The notes under the pieces are model-generated. The model was not told where the DNA came from and searched no databases. It saw only the letters and a program-made list of their open reading frames with translations. 64,000 nucleotides of DNA from Humitalea rosea (GTDB lineage Bacteria > Pseudomonadota > Alphaproteobacteria > Acetobacterales > Acetobacteraceae): positions 178,342 to 242,341 of the forward strand of contig NZ_QKYU01000003.1 of the NCBI RefSeq assembly GCF_003253705.1, given 5' to 3'. The position numbers and the translations under genes were made by a program. The first letter of the stretch is position 1, and each line of letters begins with the position of its first letter. Positions 17,931 to 27,330 of the stretch are shown one piece after another.

Positions 17931-19697
17931 ATGACTCTCAACATCTTCGCCACGATCCGCGCGCGCGTGGTCGCCGCCGTGGCCACGCTGCACCCCGGCC
18001 TTGCCGCCGATGTCCTGGCCCGCATCCAGGTCGAGCCCCCGCGCGACCCCGCGCATGGCGACATGGCGACCAATGCCGCATTGGTCTGCGCCAAGCCCGC
18101 CGGCCTGCCGCCGCGCGCCTTCGCCGAGGCCCTGGCCGCCGCCCTGGCCGAGGCGCCCGAGATCGCCCAGGCCGGCACCGCCGGCCCCGGCTTCGTCAAC
18201 TTCCATCTGCGCGACGCGGTCTGGCGCGGCCAGATCCCGGCCATCCTCGCCGCCGGCGAGGCCTATGGCGACAGCACCCTGGGCGAGCGGCGCCGGGTCG
18301 ATGTGGAATATGTCTCCGCCAACCCGACCGGGCCCATGCATGTCGGCCATTGCCGTGGCGCCGTCGTCGGTGACGCGCTGGCGCGGCTGCTGGCCAAGGG
18401 CGGCTGGGACGTGACGCGCGAATACTACATCAACGACGCCGGCGCCCAGGTGCAGGCGCTCGGCTGGGCCGCCTATTGGCGCTACCTCGAAGCCCTCGGC
18501 ACGCCGCTCACCGAGGAGGAGTTCTCCGCCCTCGTCCCCGGCGGGCTGCAATATCGCGGCGAATACCTCTCCCCGGTCGGCGTGGCGCTGGCCGAGTTGA
18601 ACGGCGATGCCCTGGCCCCGGGCGCGATGCCGGCCGATCCGGCGCTCTGGCTCGATATCGTGCGCGACTTCACCGTGGCGGCGATGATGACGGAGATCCG
18701 GGTCGATCTCGCCGCCCTCGGCGTCGAACACGATGTGTTCATCTCCGAGGCCGCGCTGATCGCCGCCGGCACCGTCACCCGCGCCATGACCCTGCTCGCG
18801 GCCAAGGGGCTGATCTACCAGGGCGTGCTGGAGCCGCCCAAGGGCAAGACCCCCGAGGATTGGGAGCCGCGCGAGCAGACCCTGTTCCGCGCGACGCAAT
18901 TCGGCGACGACGTGGACCGTCCGTTACGCAAATCCGATGGCAGCAACACCTATTTCGCCAATGACATCGCCAACCACGCCGACAAGATCGAGCGCGGGCA
19001 TCAGGAGCTGGTGCATGTCTGGGGTGCGGACCATGGCGGCTACGTCAAGCGCATGGCCGCGGCCGTGGCGGCGCTGTCGGATGGGGCGGTGAAGCTCGAT
19101 GTGGTGCTCTGCCAGATCGTGCGCGTGATGAAGGATGGCGAGCCGGTCCGCATGAGCAAGCGGGCAGGGAGCTACATCACCTTGCGCGACCTGATCGAGG
19201 AGGTCGGGCGCGATGCGGTGCGCTTCACCATGCTGACCCGCAAATCCGACGCGCAGATGGATTTCGACCTGAACGCCGTGGTCGAGCAATCCCGCGAGAA
19301 CCCGGTGTTCTACGTGCAATACGCCCATGCAAGGGCGCGGTCCGTGCTGCGCGCGGCGGGCGAGCCGGAGGCCGCGGAGCTTGCCGAGGCGAAGCTGGAA
19401 CTGCTGGTCGAGCCCTCCGAACTGGACCTCATCCGCAAGCTGGCGGCCTGGCCGCGCACCGTCGAGCAGGCGGCGCTGGCAAGGGAGCCGCATAGAGTCG
19501 CATTTTATCTCCATGACTTGGCGGCCGCTTTTCACCTAAGCTGGAACCGTGGCAGAGACGATTCGACGCTCCGCTTCATCCGCGAGGAGGAGCCGGAGTC
19601 GACTCGGGCTCGGCTGGCCCTGGTGGCGGCCACGGCGGTGGTGATCCGTTCTGGCCTGGCCGTGATGGGGGTCGATCCGGTCGAGGAAATGCGCTGA
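17931..19697 (+). CDS. argS: Arginyl-tRNA synthetase
   Basis: Class I aminoacyl-tRNA synthetase charging tRNA-Arg, 588 residues. The N-terminal Add-1 domain is followed by the HIGH-type signature in ANPTGPMHVGHCRGAV near residue 130 and the KMSKS-equivalent RMSKRAGSYITL near residue 408. The C-terminal anticodon-binding DALR domain includes ENPVFYVQYAHARARSVL near 450. The ATG at 17931 (MTLNIFATIR) is chosen; an in-frame ATG at 17874 would add 19 residues lacking homologous character. The downstream SPOR gene begins 24 bp later, in conserved order. Confidence 0.97.
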   Translation: MTLNIFATIRARVVAAVATLHPGLAADVLARIQVEPPRDPAHGDMATNAALVCAKPAGLPPRAFAEALAAALAEAPEIAQAGTAGPGFVNFHLRDAVWRGQIPAILAAGEAYGDSTLGERRRVDVEYVSANPTGPMHVGHCRGAVVGDALARLLAKGGWDVTREYYINDAGAQVQALGWAAYWRYLEALGTPLTEEEFSALVPGGLQYRGEYLSPVGVALAELNGDALAPGAMPADPALWLDIVRDFTVAAMMTEIRVDLAALGVEHDVFISEAALIAAGTVTRAMTLLAAKGLIYQGVLEPPKGKTPEDWEPREQTLFRATQFGDDVDRPLRKSDGSNTYFANDIANHADKIERGHQELVHVWGADHGGYVKRMAAAVAALSDGAVKLDVVLCQIVRVMKDGEPVRMSKRAGSYITLRDLIEEVGRDAVRFTMLTRKSDAQMDFDLNAVVEQSRENPVFYVQYAHARARSVLRAAGEPEAAELAEAKLELLVEPSELDLIRKLAAWPRTVEQAALAREPHRVAFYLHDLAAAFHLSWNRGRDDSTLRFIREEEPESTRARLALVAATAVVIRSGLAVMGVDPVEEMR

Positions 19698-19721
19698 TCG
19701 CGGGCGCAGGGGGGGTCAGCC

Positions 19722-20468
19722 GTGAGCGATATTCCAGTGCCGTCCTATCGTATCCGCCCCTCGCAGGAGAGCGGGGGAGGCATGCGCCGCCTCGCGATCA
19801 TCGCGACGGGGCTGCTGGTCGTGGTCAGCGCCGCGGGGGCGGCGGTCTGGGGCTATGCCCGTTACGCCGCGCCAGGCGGCATCCCGGTGGTCGAGGCCGA
19901 TCCGCGGCCCATCCGCATCCGCCCGAGCGATCCCGGCGGGATGCAGGTGCCGAACCAGGGCGAGCTGATCTTCAACCGCGACGCCCGCGGGCGGGAGACG
20001 GTGGCCCAGGGCCGCGCCGCGCTGACCCAGCAGGCCGAGGCGCCGGATATCGCGGGGCTGCGCGAGCAGGCGGCCCCGCCCCGCCCGGTGGTCGCGCTGA
20101 CGCCGGTGGTGCCGCGCGCGGTCCCGGCCACCCGAACCGAGCCGGCCGCCCGAACCGAGCCCGCCGCGGCGGCACGGGCCGAGCCGGCCGCGCCAGCCGC
20201 CGCACAACCAGCCAATGGCCGCACCCTGCTGCAGTTCGGCGCGCTGAACTCCGAGGCCGCCGCACGGGGCGAGTGGGAGCGGCTGAGCCGCGCCATGCCC
20301 GCCGAATTCCAGGGGCGCCGCCCGGTCATCGCGCCCTATGAGCGCGAGGGGCGGTCCACCCTCTACCGGCTGCGCGCGAGCGGCATGCCGGATGGCGATG
20401 CCGCGCGGGCGCTGTGCGAGAAGGTCAAGTCGCATGGCGGGGCCTGCATGGTCATAGGCGGCGGCTGA
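19722..20468 (+). CDS. SPOR-domain protein, single-pass inner membrane
   Basis: A 248-residue bitopic protein. A short cytoplasmic N-terminus is followed by a membrane helix near residues 22-45 (RRLAIIATGLLVVVSAAGAA), then a periplasmic linker rich in Ala/Pro/Glu with TEPAAR-type repeats. The C-terminal SPOR domain (LLQFGALNSEAAARGEWERL through EKVKSHGGACMVIGGG) binds denuded peptidoglycan at division sites in this family. The start is GTG at 19722. It is encoded between argS and nagZ, the usual alphaproteobacterial arrangement, which fits a role in cell-wall turnover. Confidence 0.9.
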   Translation: MSDIPVPSYRIRPSQESGGGMRRLAIIATGLLVVVSAAGAAVWGYARYAAPGGIPVVEADPRPIRIRPSDPGGMQVPNQGELIFNRDARGRETVAQGRAALTQQAEAPDIAGLREQAAPPRPVVALTPVVPRAVPATRTEPAARTEPAAAARAEPAAPAAAQPANGRTLLQFGALNSEAAARGEWERLSRAMPAEFQGRRPVIAPYEREGRSTLYRLRASGMPDGDAARALCEKVKSHGGACMVIGGG

Positions 20469-20478
20469 ACCTCACCCC

Positions 20479-21444
20479 ATGCCCCATACTCCTCGTGCCG
20501 CCGTGGTCGGCCTCGCCGGGCCACGGCTGACGGCTGAGGAAGTCGCCCTGCTGAAGCGGATGCCGCCGGCCGGCGTCATCCTGTTCCGCCGCAATGTCGA
20601 AAGCCCGGCGCAGCTGCGGGCGCTGACCGATTCGGTCCGCGACGTGCTGGGCGCCATGGCGCCGATCCTGGTCGATCAGGAAGGCGGCCGGGTGGCCCGG
20701 CTGCGGGCGCCGTTCTGGCCGGAATTCCCCCCCGCCGCGAGCTTCGAGGGCAGGCCGGATGCCGCCGCCCATGCCTGCGCGGGCGCGATGGGGGCGATCG
20801 CGGTCGCCGCCGGGATCGACACCATCTGCGCCCCGGTGCTGGATCTGCGCCTGCCCGGCGCGCATTCGGTGATCGGCGACCGCGCGTTTTCCGCCGATCC
20901 GGCCGAGGTCGCGCGGCTCGGCCTCGCCTGGGCGCGGGGGCTGCTGGACGCGGGCTGCGTGCCGGTGATGAAGCATATCCCGGGCCATGGCCGCGCCACG
21001 GCCGACAGCCACCTGGACCTGCCGGTGGTCGCGGTCGCGGCTGAGGTGCTGGCCGCGGATCTGGCCCCGTTCCAGGCGCTGGCCGGGGTGATCCCCTGGG
21101 CCATGACCGCGCATATCGTCTATCCCGCCTGGGATGACGTGCACTGCGCCACGCTCTCCCCCCGCATCATCGAGGAGATCATCCGTGGCTATGTCGGCTT
21201 CGACGGGGTGCTGGTCTCGGACGATCTGACGATGAAGGCGCTGGCCGGGGACAGCCTGGATCTGGCCGAGGCGGCGCTGGCGGCGGGCTGCGATCTGGTG
21301 CTGCATTGCTCGGGCGTCTTCGCCGAGACCGCGGCGCTGCTGGCCGGCTGCCCGGCGATGACGGCGCGGGCGCAGGAGCGGATGGCGCGGGCGCGCGGCA
21401 TGGCGGGCCAGATGGCGGGCCAGATGGCGGGACACACGGCGTGA
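20479..21444 (+). CDS. nagZ: Beta-N-acetylhexosaminidase (glycoside hydrolase family 3)
   Basis: Cytoplasmic GH3 enzyme that removes GlcNAc from anhydromuropeptides in peptidoglycan recycling, 321 residues. Visible are LVDQEGGRVARLRAPFW near residue 60 and the diagnostic loop KHIPGHGRATADSHLDLPVV near residues 164-183, which carries the catalytic His/Asp dyad. The nucleophile aspartate lies in VLVSDDLTMKAL near residue 247. The C-terminus ends in a short MAGQ repeat from duplicated 12-bp units. It starts 10 bp after the SPOR gene, and its stop overlaps the M50 protease start. Confidence 0.96.
   Translation: MPHTPRAAVVGLAGPRLTAEEVALLKRMPPAGVILFRRNVESPAQLRALTDSVRDVLGAMAPILVDQEGGRVARLRAPFWPEFPPAASFEGRPDAAAHACAGAMGAIAVAAGIDTICAPVLDLRLPGAHSVIGDRAFSADPAEVARLGLAWARGLLDAGCVPVMKHIPGHGRATADSHLDLPVVAVAAEVLAADLAPFQALAGVIPWAMTAHIVYPAWDDVHCATLSPRIIEEIIRGYVGFDGVLVSDDLTMKALAGDSLDLAEAALAAGCDLVLHCSGVFAETAALLAGCPAMTARAQERMARARGMAGQMAGQMAGHTA
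21400..21432 (+). repeat. 12-bp tandem repeat at the nagZ 3' end
   Basis: ATGGCGGGCCAG occurs at 21400-21411 and 21412-21423, with a third partial copy from 21424. It encodes MAGQMAGQMAG at the C-terminus of NagZ, beyond the catalytic fold. Confidence 0.9.
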
Positions 21445-22139
21445 TGGAGTGGCTCCCCAGCCTCGCGGCCGCGGTGCTTGCCGCGGTGCTGGCGATCACC
21501 TTGCATGAGGCGGCGCATGGCTATGCCGCGCTGGCCGAGGGCGATCCGACCGCGCGCGATGCCGGGCGGCTGTCGCTGAACCCGCTGCGGCATGTCGATC
21601 TGGTCGGCACGCTGCTGCTGCCGGGCTTCCTGGTGATCTCGCAGCTGCTGACGATCGGGCGGGTGGAGGTGCTGTTCGGCTGGGCCAGGCCGGTGCCGGT
21701 GAACCCGCGCCAGATGCGCGATCCGCGCTGGGGCATGGTGCGGGTGGCGGCGGCGGGGCCGGCGGTGAATTTCGTGCTGGCGATCCTGGCGGCGCTGGCG
21801 GCGCATCCGCTGGCTTGGTTCGCCGATGCGCTGCCCTATGAGGTCGCGGCCTGGCTGACGCAGTTCCTCGGGCTGATGATCGTCTCCAACCTGATCCTCG
21901 GCCTGTTCAACCTGCTGCCGATCCCGCCGCTGGATGGCGGGCGCATCCTGGTCGGGCTGCTGCCCTATCGCGCCGCCATGGCCGTCGCGCGGCTGGAACG
22001 GGTCGGGCTGCTGGTGGTGATCTTCGCCTTGGTGATCCTGCCCCGGCTGCCGGGGGGGATCGACCCGATCGGCTGGGCGCTGCGGACTGTGGTGGGGGCG
22101 GCGCTGCGCGCGGTGCTGACCATCACGGGCCATGGCTGA
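21444..22139 (+). CDS. Site-2 protease family (M50) membrane metalloprotease
   Basis: Intramembrane zinc protease of the short FtsH-like/YwhC M50 group, 231 residues with about five or six membrane segments. The zinc motif is HEAAH in AITLHEAAHGYAAL near residue 21. The third ligand is in NLLPIPPLDGGRIL near residue 160. Members lack PDZ domains and have poorly known substrates. The ATG at 21444 overlaps the nagZ stop, and the protein's own stop overlaps the scpA start (TGATG), so nagZ, this gene and scpA form a coupled operon. Confidence 0.93.
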   Translation: MEWLPSLAAAVLAAVLAITLHEAAHGYAALAEGDPTARDAGRLSLNPLRHVDLVGTLLLPGFLVISQLLTIGRVEVLFGWARPVPVNPRQMRDPRWGMVRVAAAGPAVNFVLAILAALAAHPLAWFADALPYEVAAWLTQFLGLMIVSNLILGLFNLLPIPPLDGGRILVGLLPYRAAMAVARLERVGLLVVIFALVILPRLPGGIDPIGWALRTVVGAALRAVLTITGHG

Positions 22140-22894
22140 TGAGCGAGGAGCCGGTGCCGACCCTGCATCTGGAGGGCTATGAGGGCCCGCTCGACCTGCT
22201 GCTGGACCTCGCGCGCTCCCAGAAGGTGGATCTGGCCAAGATCTCGATCGTCGCTTTGGTGGACCAGTTCCTGGCGGTGATCCAGGCGGCGGTGCGGCTG
22301 GAACAGGCGGCGGATTGGCTGGTGATGGCGGCCTGGCTCGCCTGGCTGAAGTCCCGCCTGCTGCTGCCCGATCCCGAGCCCGATCCGGATGCCTTATCGC
22401 CCGAGGTGCTGGCCGGGCGCCTCGCCGAGCGGCTGATCGAGTTGGAGCGGATGCGGGAGGCGACGCGCTGGCTGCAACGCCGGCCGCAGCTTGGCCAGGA
22501 GGTCTTCGCCCGTGGCGCCCCGGAAAGCCTGACCATCGAGGACCGCAGCGGCATCGCCGCCGATCTGCCGGCGCTGCTGGCGGCCTATGGCGGGGTGCTG
22601 CGGCGAATCGCGGCACGCCGGCCCTACCGCCCGAAAGCCCGCCGGATCTGGACGGTGCAGGATGCGGTGGCGCGGCTGACCGTGATGCTCGGGGCATTGC
22701 CGTCCTGGGCCATGCTCGCGCGTTTCGTGCCGGAGGGGCTGATCGACCCGGTCGAGCAGCGCGCGGCCCTGGCCAGCACGCTGGTCGCCAGCCTGGAACT
22801 GGCGCGCGGCGGGATGCTGGAATTGCGCCAGGATCGCGATTTCGGCCCCATCCTGTTGCAGCGGCGGGAGGTCGCGGATGTCCGCGCCGCCTGA
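22139..22894 (+). CDS. scpA: Segregation and condensation protein A
   Basis: Kleisin subunit that bridges the SMC heads and recruits ScpB for chromosome condensation, 251 residues. The N-terminal LEGYEGPLDLLLDLARSQKVDL and VDQFLAVI are the family signature for the SMC-neck-binding helix. The C-terminal winged helix ends with LLQRREVADV. It overlaps the M50 gene at its start and scpB by 17 bp at its end, so expression is coupled. Confidence 0.96.
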   Translation: MSEEPVPTLHLEGYEGPLDLLLDLARSQKVDLAKISIVALVDQFLAVIQAAVRLEQAADWLVMAAWLAWLKSRLLLPDPEPDPDALSPEVLAGRLAERLIELERMREATRWLQRRPQLGQEVFARGAPESLTIEDRSGIAADLPALLAAYGGVLRRIAARRPYRPKARRIWTVQDAVARLTVMLGALPSWAMLARFVPEGLIDPVEQRAALASTLVASLELARGGMLELRQDRDFGPILLQRREVADVRAA

Positions 22895-23411
22895 CGCCCT
22901 CCGCATCGCCGAGGCGCTGCTCTTCGCCGCCGCCGCCCCGGTCACGCTGGACAAGCTCCAGGCCGCGCTGCCCGAGGGCGCGGAGGCGCGCGAGGTGCTG
23001 GCGGCGCTGGCCGAGGCCTATGCCGGGCATGGCGTGGAGCCGGTGGCCGTGGCCGGCGGCTACGCCTTCCGCACCGCGCCGGATCTGGCGGCGATGCTGA
23101 CCAAGATCGTCGAGGTGCCGAAGCGGCTGCCGCGGGTCGCGATGGAAACACTCTCGATCATCGCCTGGCACCAGCCCTGCACCCGGGGCGACATCGAGGA
23201 CATCCGCGGCACCGCGCTGTCGCAGACCACGCTGGACGCGCTGCTGGAGATGGGGCTGGTCGCCCCCCGTGGGCGGCGCGAGGCGCCGGGGCGGCCGACC
23301 CTCTGGGGCACCACCCCGGCCTTCCTGCTGCAATTCGGCCTCGCCTCGCTGGCCGACCTGCCCAAGCGGGAGGATCTGCTTCCGGGCGGCGGGCCGGGCC
23401 TGGCCCTGTGA
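22878..23411 (+). CDS. scpB: Segregation and condensation protein B
   Basis: Double winged-helix partner of ScpA in the SMC-ScpAB complex, 177 residues. Visible family blocks are ALRIAEALLFAAAAPVTLDKL at the N-terminus and AMETLSIIAWHQPCTRGDIEDIRG near residue 92. A further one is LLEMGLVAPRGRREAPGRPTLWGTT near residue 118. It overlaps scpA and is followed after 10 bp by an ABC ATPase gene, where tat genes would normally come next. Confidence 0.96.
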   Translation: MSAPPDALRIAEALLFAAAAPVTLDKLQAALPEGAEAREVLAALAEAYAGHGVEPVAVAGGYAFRTAPDLAAMLTKIVEVPKRLPRVAMETLSIIAWHQPCTRGDIEDIRGTALSQTTLDALLEMGLVAPRGRREAPGRPTLWGTTPAFLLQFGLASLADLPKREDLLPGGGPGLAL

Positions 23412-23421
23412 CAAGCCCGCG

Positions 23422-24462
23422 ATGACCCTCACCCTGACGGGCATGCACCACGGCTACGCCGGGCGCGAGGTGCTGCGCGGCGTCGATCTGAGCGTCGCGG
23501 CGGGGGAGATCGTCTGCCTGCTCGGCCCCTCGGGCGACGGCAAGACCACGCTGCTGCGGCTGATCGCGGGGCTGGAGCCGGTGCAGCTTGGCGCCATCGA
23601 GATCGCCGGCCGCCGCGTCGCCGAACCGGGGCGGGAGGTGCCGCCCGAGCAGCGCTCGGTCGGCTTCGTGTTCCAGGATTACGCGCTGTTCCCGCATCTG
23701 ACCGTCGCCGACAATGTCGGCTTCGGGCTGCGCCGCGTCGGGCGGGGGGAGCGCCGGGCGCGGGTGGCCGAGGCGCTGGCCCGGGTGGGGCTGGCCGATT
23801 TCGCCCAGGCCTGGCCGCATACCCTCTCGGGCGGGCAGCAGCAGCGCGTGGCGCTGGCCCGCGCCCTGGCGCCGCGCCCCGCCGTGTTGCTGTTGGATGA
23901 AGCTTTCGCCAGCCTCGACGCCCGTCTGCGGGAACAGGTGCGCGACGACACGCTGCATGTGCTGCAGGAAGCCGGCACCGCGACCCTGCTCGTGACCCAT
24001 GACGCCGAGGAAGCCCTGTTCATGGCCGACCGCATCGCGCTGATGCGGGGCGGGCGGATCGAGCAGCTTGGCCGGCCGGCCGATCTGTATTTGCGCCCGG
24101 CGAGCCGCTTCGTCGCGACCTTCCTCGGCGAGGTGAACCGGCTGCCGGCGATGGTCGCGGGGGGGATCGCCACGACCGTGCTGGGCCCGGTCGCGGCCCC
24201 TGGCCTCGCCGACGGGCCGGCCGAGGTGTTCTGGCGGCCCGAGGGGCTGCGCCCGGCCGAGGTGGGTGTCGCGGCCGAGGTCGAGGCCTGCCGCATGCTC
24301 GGCGCCACCACCATGGTGCATCTGGCGGTGGCGGATGGGGCGGGGGGGCTGCTGCATCTGCATGCCCGTATGCCGGCCGGGGTGATGCTGGCGCGGGGGG
24401 ACCGGGTGCGGATCGCGGCGGATGCGGATCGCGCCTTCGCCTTTGCCCCCGATGTCGCGTGA
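23422..24462 (+). CDS. ABC transporter ATP-binding protein (FbpC/PotA-like) with TOBE domain
   Basis: Nucleotide-binding subunit of an importer of the iron/polyamine/thiamine type, 346 residues. Walker A GPSGDGKTT near residue 36 has Asp where Cys/Ser/Ala is usual. The Q-loop is in GFVFQDYALFPHLTV, the signature is LSGGQQQR, Walker B is VLLLDEAFASLD, and the switch histidine is in LLVTHDAEEALFMAD. A C-terminal TOBE domain follows from about residue 250. No permease or binding protein lies nearby, so it is either an orphan or works with a distant transporter. It is inserted between scpB and tatB, an unusual place. Confidence 0.9.
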   Translation: MTLTLTGMHHGYAGREVLRGVDLSVAAGEIVCLLGPSGDGKTTLLRLIAGLEPVQLGAIEIAGRRVAEPGREVPPEQRSVGFVFQDYALFPHLTVADNVGFGLRRVGRGERRARVAEALARVGLADFAQAWPHTLSGGQQQRVALARALAPRPAVLLLDEAFASLDARLREQVRDDTLHVLQEAGTATLLVTHDAEEALFMADRIALMRGGRIEQLGRPADLYLRPASRFVATFLGEVNRLPAMVAGGIATTVLGPVAAPGLADGPAEVFWRPEGLRPAEVGVAAEVEACRMLGATTMVHLAVADGAGGLLHLHARMPAGVMLARGDRVRIAADADRAFAFAPDVA

Positions 24463-24562
24463 GGACCCCCTCCCGCCGGTCATCTCGACACCCCACATTG
24501 GCGCATGGCCGGGTTCCTGCTAACCCGCTGCAACCTGTCTCACCGGAACGCCACGAAATCGC

Positions 24563-25177
24563 ATGTTCGACCTAGCCTGGTCAGAAATCGCCTTGATCGC
24601 CGTGGTCGCCCTCGTCGTGATTGGCCCCAAGGATCTGCCTGAGGCAGTGAAGGGTGTCGCGCGCGGCATCCAGAAGCTGCGTCGTATGGCGGGTGAATTC
24701 CAATCCCAGGTGGATGAGGTCGCCAAGGACGCGGGCGTGCAGGATCTGCGCCAGTCCATCGCCGACATCCGCCGCTTCGACCTGAAGGGACAGATCGAGA
24801 AGGCGGTCGACAAGGATGGCGGGATTCGCGACACCTTCTCGCAGAACCCGCTGAACCCGACCTCGACCTCGACCTCGACCCCGGCCTCGACCGACACGCT
24901 GGCGCCCGACACGCTGGCGCCCGACACACTGAAGCCCGACACGCTGGCGCCCCCGGCCTGGGAGCCGCCGGCGCCCGTGGAGGCGCCCGCCTTCGTGCCG
25001 CCCGGCGTCGCCATCGCGACCCAGCCCTATGTGCCGCGGCCATCGATGCATGACCCCGACCAGGGCCGCAGCGGCACGCCGGCGCCCAACCCGGCCGCCG
25101 ACGCCACGCCGGCGCCGCCCGCCGTCCCGACCTTCGTGCCCCCGGATGTGAGTGCCGCGGCCAAGCCGAGCGTCTGA
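24563..25177 (+). CDS. tatB: Sec-independent protein translocase TatB
   Basis: Membrane-anchored receptor subunit of the twin-arginine translocase, 204 residues. The N-terminal helix and hinge FDLAWSEIALIAVVALVVIG then PKDLPEAV, followed by the amphipathic helix GVARGIQKLRRMAGEFQSQV, are TatB-specific. The C-terminal half is a long disordered Thr/Pro/Ala tail with TLAPD repeats encoded by 15-bp units. No tatA is present in the 100 bp upstream, although tatA usually precedes tatB. tatC follows 53 bp later. Confidence 0.95.
   Translation: MFDLAWSEIALIAVVALVVIGPKDLPEAVKGVARGIQKLRRMAGEFQSQVDEVAKDAGVQDLRQSIADIRRFDLKGQIEKAVDKDGGIRDTFSQNPLNPTSTSTSTPASTDTLAPDTLAPDTLKPDTLAPPAWEPPAPVEAPAFVPPGVAIATQPYVPRPSMHDPDQGRSGTPAPNPAADATPAPPAVPTFVPPDVSAAAKPSV
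24893..24952 (+). repeat. 15-bp tandem repeat in tatB
   Basis: Four 15-bp units (GACACGCTGGCGCCC at 24893, 24908 and 24938, with a variant at 24923) encode DTLAP / DTLKP repeats in the disordered tail of TatB. Copy-number change would keep the reading frame. Confidence 0.9.
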
Positions 25178-25230
25178 CACCACGACAAGCGACAGGCCCC
25201 GACGACAGGCCAGGAAAACAGGGATAGCCC

Positions 25231-26037
25231 GTGCCGCGCGACCAGGATGATGTGATCGACGACAAGCCGATGCCCCTCATGGAGCATCTGATGGAGCTGC
25301 GCACGCGGCTGATGTGGTCGGCCGGCGCCTTCCTGCTGTCCTTCGGCGTCTGCTACTATTTCTCCGCGCAGATCTACGGCTTCCTGGCCCAGCCCTTGGC
25401 CGACATCCTGATGAAGCAGAGCGGCGGCGCCGAGCGGCGGATGATCTTCACCGCGCTCTACGAGGCCTTCTTCACCTACCTCAAGGTCGCCTTCTTCGGC
25501 GCGACCTTCTTCAGCTTCCCGATCTGGTCCACGCAGCTTTGGCTGTTCATCGCGCCGGGGCTGTATCGCAGCGAGAAGCGGGCGATCGCGCCCTTCCTCG
25601 TCGCCTCGCCCTTCCTGTTCGTGGCCGGCGCGGCGCTGGCCTATTACTTCATCTTCCCGCTGGCCTGGAAATTCTTCATCTCCTTCGAGACGCCGCCGGG
25701 CACCGGCCAGTTGCCGGTGCAGCTGGAGGCCAAGGTCAGCGAATACCTCTCGCTGGTCATGCATATGATCCTGGCCTTCGGCATCGCCTTCCAGTTGCCG
25801 GTGCTGCTGACCCTGATGGCCAAGGTCGGCATCGTCAGCGTCGATGGGCTGAAGAAGGGGCGGCGCTATGCCGTGGTCGGCATGTTCGTGGCCGCCGCCA
25901 TCATCACGCCGCCGGACATCATCAGCCAGATCGGCCTCGCGATCCCGCTGATCGCGCTTTACGAGATCTCGATCCTCGCGGCGGTGCTCATGGCCCGCGA
26001 CAAGGCGAAGAAAGAGAAAGCAAAAGAGAAGAGCTGA
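25231..26037 (+). CDS. tatC: Sec-independent protein translocase TatC
   Basis: Polytopic TatC subunit that recognises twin-arginine signal peptides, 268 residues with six helices. Conserved sequences include [17 protein letters not shown] at the N-terminus, the FxxYLK-type segment in [18 protein letters not shown] position near residue 80, and [19 protein letters not shown] near residue 185. The start is GTG at 25231. The C-terminus is lysine-rich. Its stop overlaps the serS ATG (TGATG), preserving the conserved tatC-serS link. Confidence 0.95.
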   Translation: MPRDQDDVIDDKPMPLMEHLMELRTRLMWSAGAFLLSFGVCYYFSAQIYGFLAQPLADILMKQSGGAERRMIFTALYEAFFTYLKVAFFGATFFSFPIWSTQLWLFIAPGLYRSEKRAIAPFLVASPFLFVAGAALAYYFIFPLAWKFFISFETPPGTGQLPVQLEAKVSEYLSLVMHMILAFGIAFQLPVLLTLMAKVGIVSVDGLKKGRRYAVVGMFVAAAIITPPDIISQIGLAIPLIALYEISILAAVLMARDKAKKEKAKEKS

Positions 26038-27302
26038 TGCATGACGTGAAGGCCGTCCGCGCCGACCCCGCCGGGTTCGACGCGGCGCTGGCACGGCGCA
26101 AGATGGCGCCGGTGTCTCCGGTCCTGCTCGCGGTGGATGAACGCCGCCGGGTCGCCTTGGCGGCGGCGCAGGAGGCCCAGGCCCGGCGCAACGCCTTGGC
26201 CAAGGAGATCGGCCAGGGCCGCCGCAGCGGCGCCGACACCGCCCCCCTGGAGGCCGAGGCGACCGGCCTGCGCGAGGCGATGGGCGCCATGGAGGCCGAG
26301 GCCGCCGCGGCCGAGGCGGAACAGGCCCGTATCCTCGAAGCCTTGCCGAACCTGCTCGATGCCTCGGTGCCCGAGGGCGCGGATGAGGCGGACAACATCG
26401 TCCTGCGCCAGCATGGCGCGATCCCGAACCTGCCTTTCACCCCGCGCCAGCATTTCGAGCTGGGCGAGGCGCTGGGGCTGATGGATTTCGGCGCCGCCGC
26501 CAAGCTCGCCGGCAGCCGCTTCACCGTGCTGCGCGGCGCGCTGGCGCGGCTGGAGCGGGCGCTCGGCCAGTGGATGCTGACCCTGCACACCGATGCCCAT
26601 GGCTTCACCGAAATCTCGCCGCCGCTGCTGGTGAACCGCGAGACCATGTACGGCACCGGCCAATTGCCGAAGTTCGAGGATGATTTGTTCCAGACCACGG
26701 ACGGCCGTTTTCTCATTCCGACCGCCGAGGTGCCGCTGACCAACCTCGTGGCCGGGGAGATCATCCCCGAGCTGCCGCTGCGCTTCACCGCCTTGACGCC
26801 CTGCTTCCGCGCCGAGGCCGGCAGCGCCGGGCGCGACGTGCGCGGCATGCTGCGCCAGCACCAGTTCGCCAAGGTCGAGATGGTCGCCATCTGCCGCCCC
26901 GAGGACAGTGCCGCCGAGCATGAGCGCATGACCGCATGCGCCGAGGCGGTGCTGACCGCGCTCGGCCTGGTCTGGCGCCGGGTGCTGCTGTGCTCGGGCG
27001 ATACCGGCTTCGCGGCCGCCAAGACCTATGACCTGGAGGTCTGGCTGCCGGGGCAGGGGGCTTGGCGGGAGATTTCCTCCTGCTCCAACTGCCTCGACTT
27101 CCAGGCCAGGCGGATGGGCGCGCGCTACCGGCCGGAAGGCCAGAAGGGCACCGCCTTCGTCCATACGCTGAACGGCAGCGGCGTCGCGGTCGGCCGCGCG
27201 CTGATCGCGGTGCTGGAGACGCATCAGCAGGAAGATGGCAGCATCGCCCTGCCCGAGGTGCTGCGGCCCTGGATGGGGATGGCGACGATCCCCGCCCGCT
27301 GA
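26037..27302 (+). CDS. serS: Seryl-tRNA synthetase
   Basis: Class II aminoacyl-tRNA synthetase for serine, 421 residues. The N-terminal coiled-coil tRNA-binding arm spans about residues 30-100. Motif 2 appears as [24 protein letters not shown] near residue 265, and motif 3 near the C-terminus as [16 protein letters not shown]. The ATG at 26037 overlaps the tatC stop. It is the last gene of the conserved block. Confidence 0.97.
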   Translation: MHDVKAVRADPAGFDAALARRKMAPVSPVLLAVDERRRVALAAAQEAQARRNALAKEIGQGRRSGADTAPLEAEATGLREAMGAMEAEAAAAEAEQARILEALPNLLDASVPEGADEADNIVLRQHGAIPNLPFTPRQHFELGEALGLMDFGAAAKLAGSRFTVLRGALARLERALGQWMLTLHTDAHGFTEISPPLLVNRETMYGTGQLPKFEDDLFQTTDGRFLIPTAEVPLTNLVAGEIIPELPLRFTALTPCFRAEAGSAGRDVRGMLRQHQFAKVEMVAICRPEDSAAEHERMTACAEAVLTALGLVWRRVLLCSGDTGFAAAKTYDLEVWLPGQGAWREISSCSNCLDFQARRMGARYRPEGQKGTAFVHTLNGSGVAVGRALIAVLETHQQEDGSIALPEVLRPWMGMATIPAR

Positions 27303-27330
27303 CCGTCCGGGCGACAGAGGGAGGGAACCC

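Noticed and set aside
23168..23183. Sigma-54-like sequence inside scpB
   Set aside because: It has two mismatches, lies within a coding region and has no gene start at a suitable distance.
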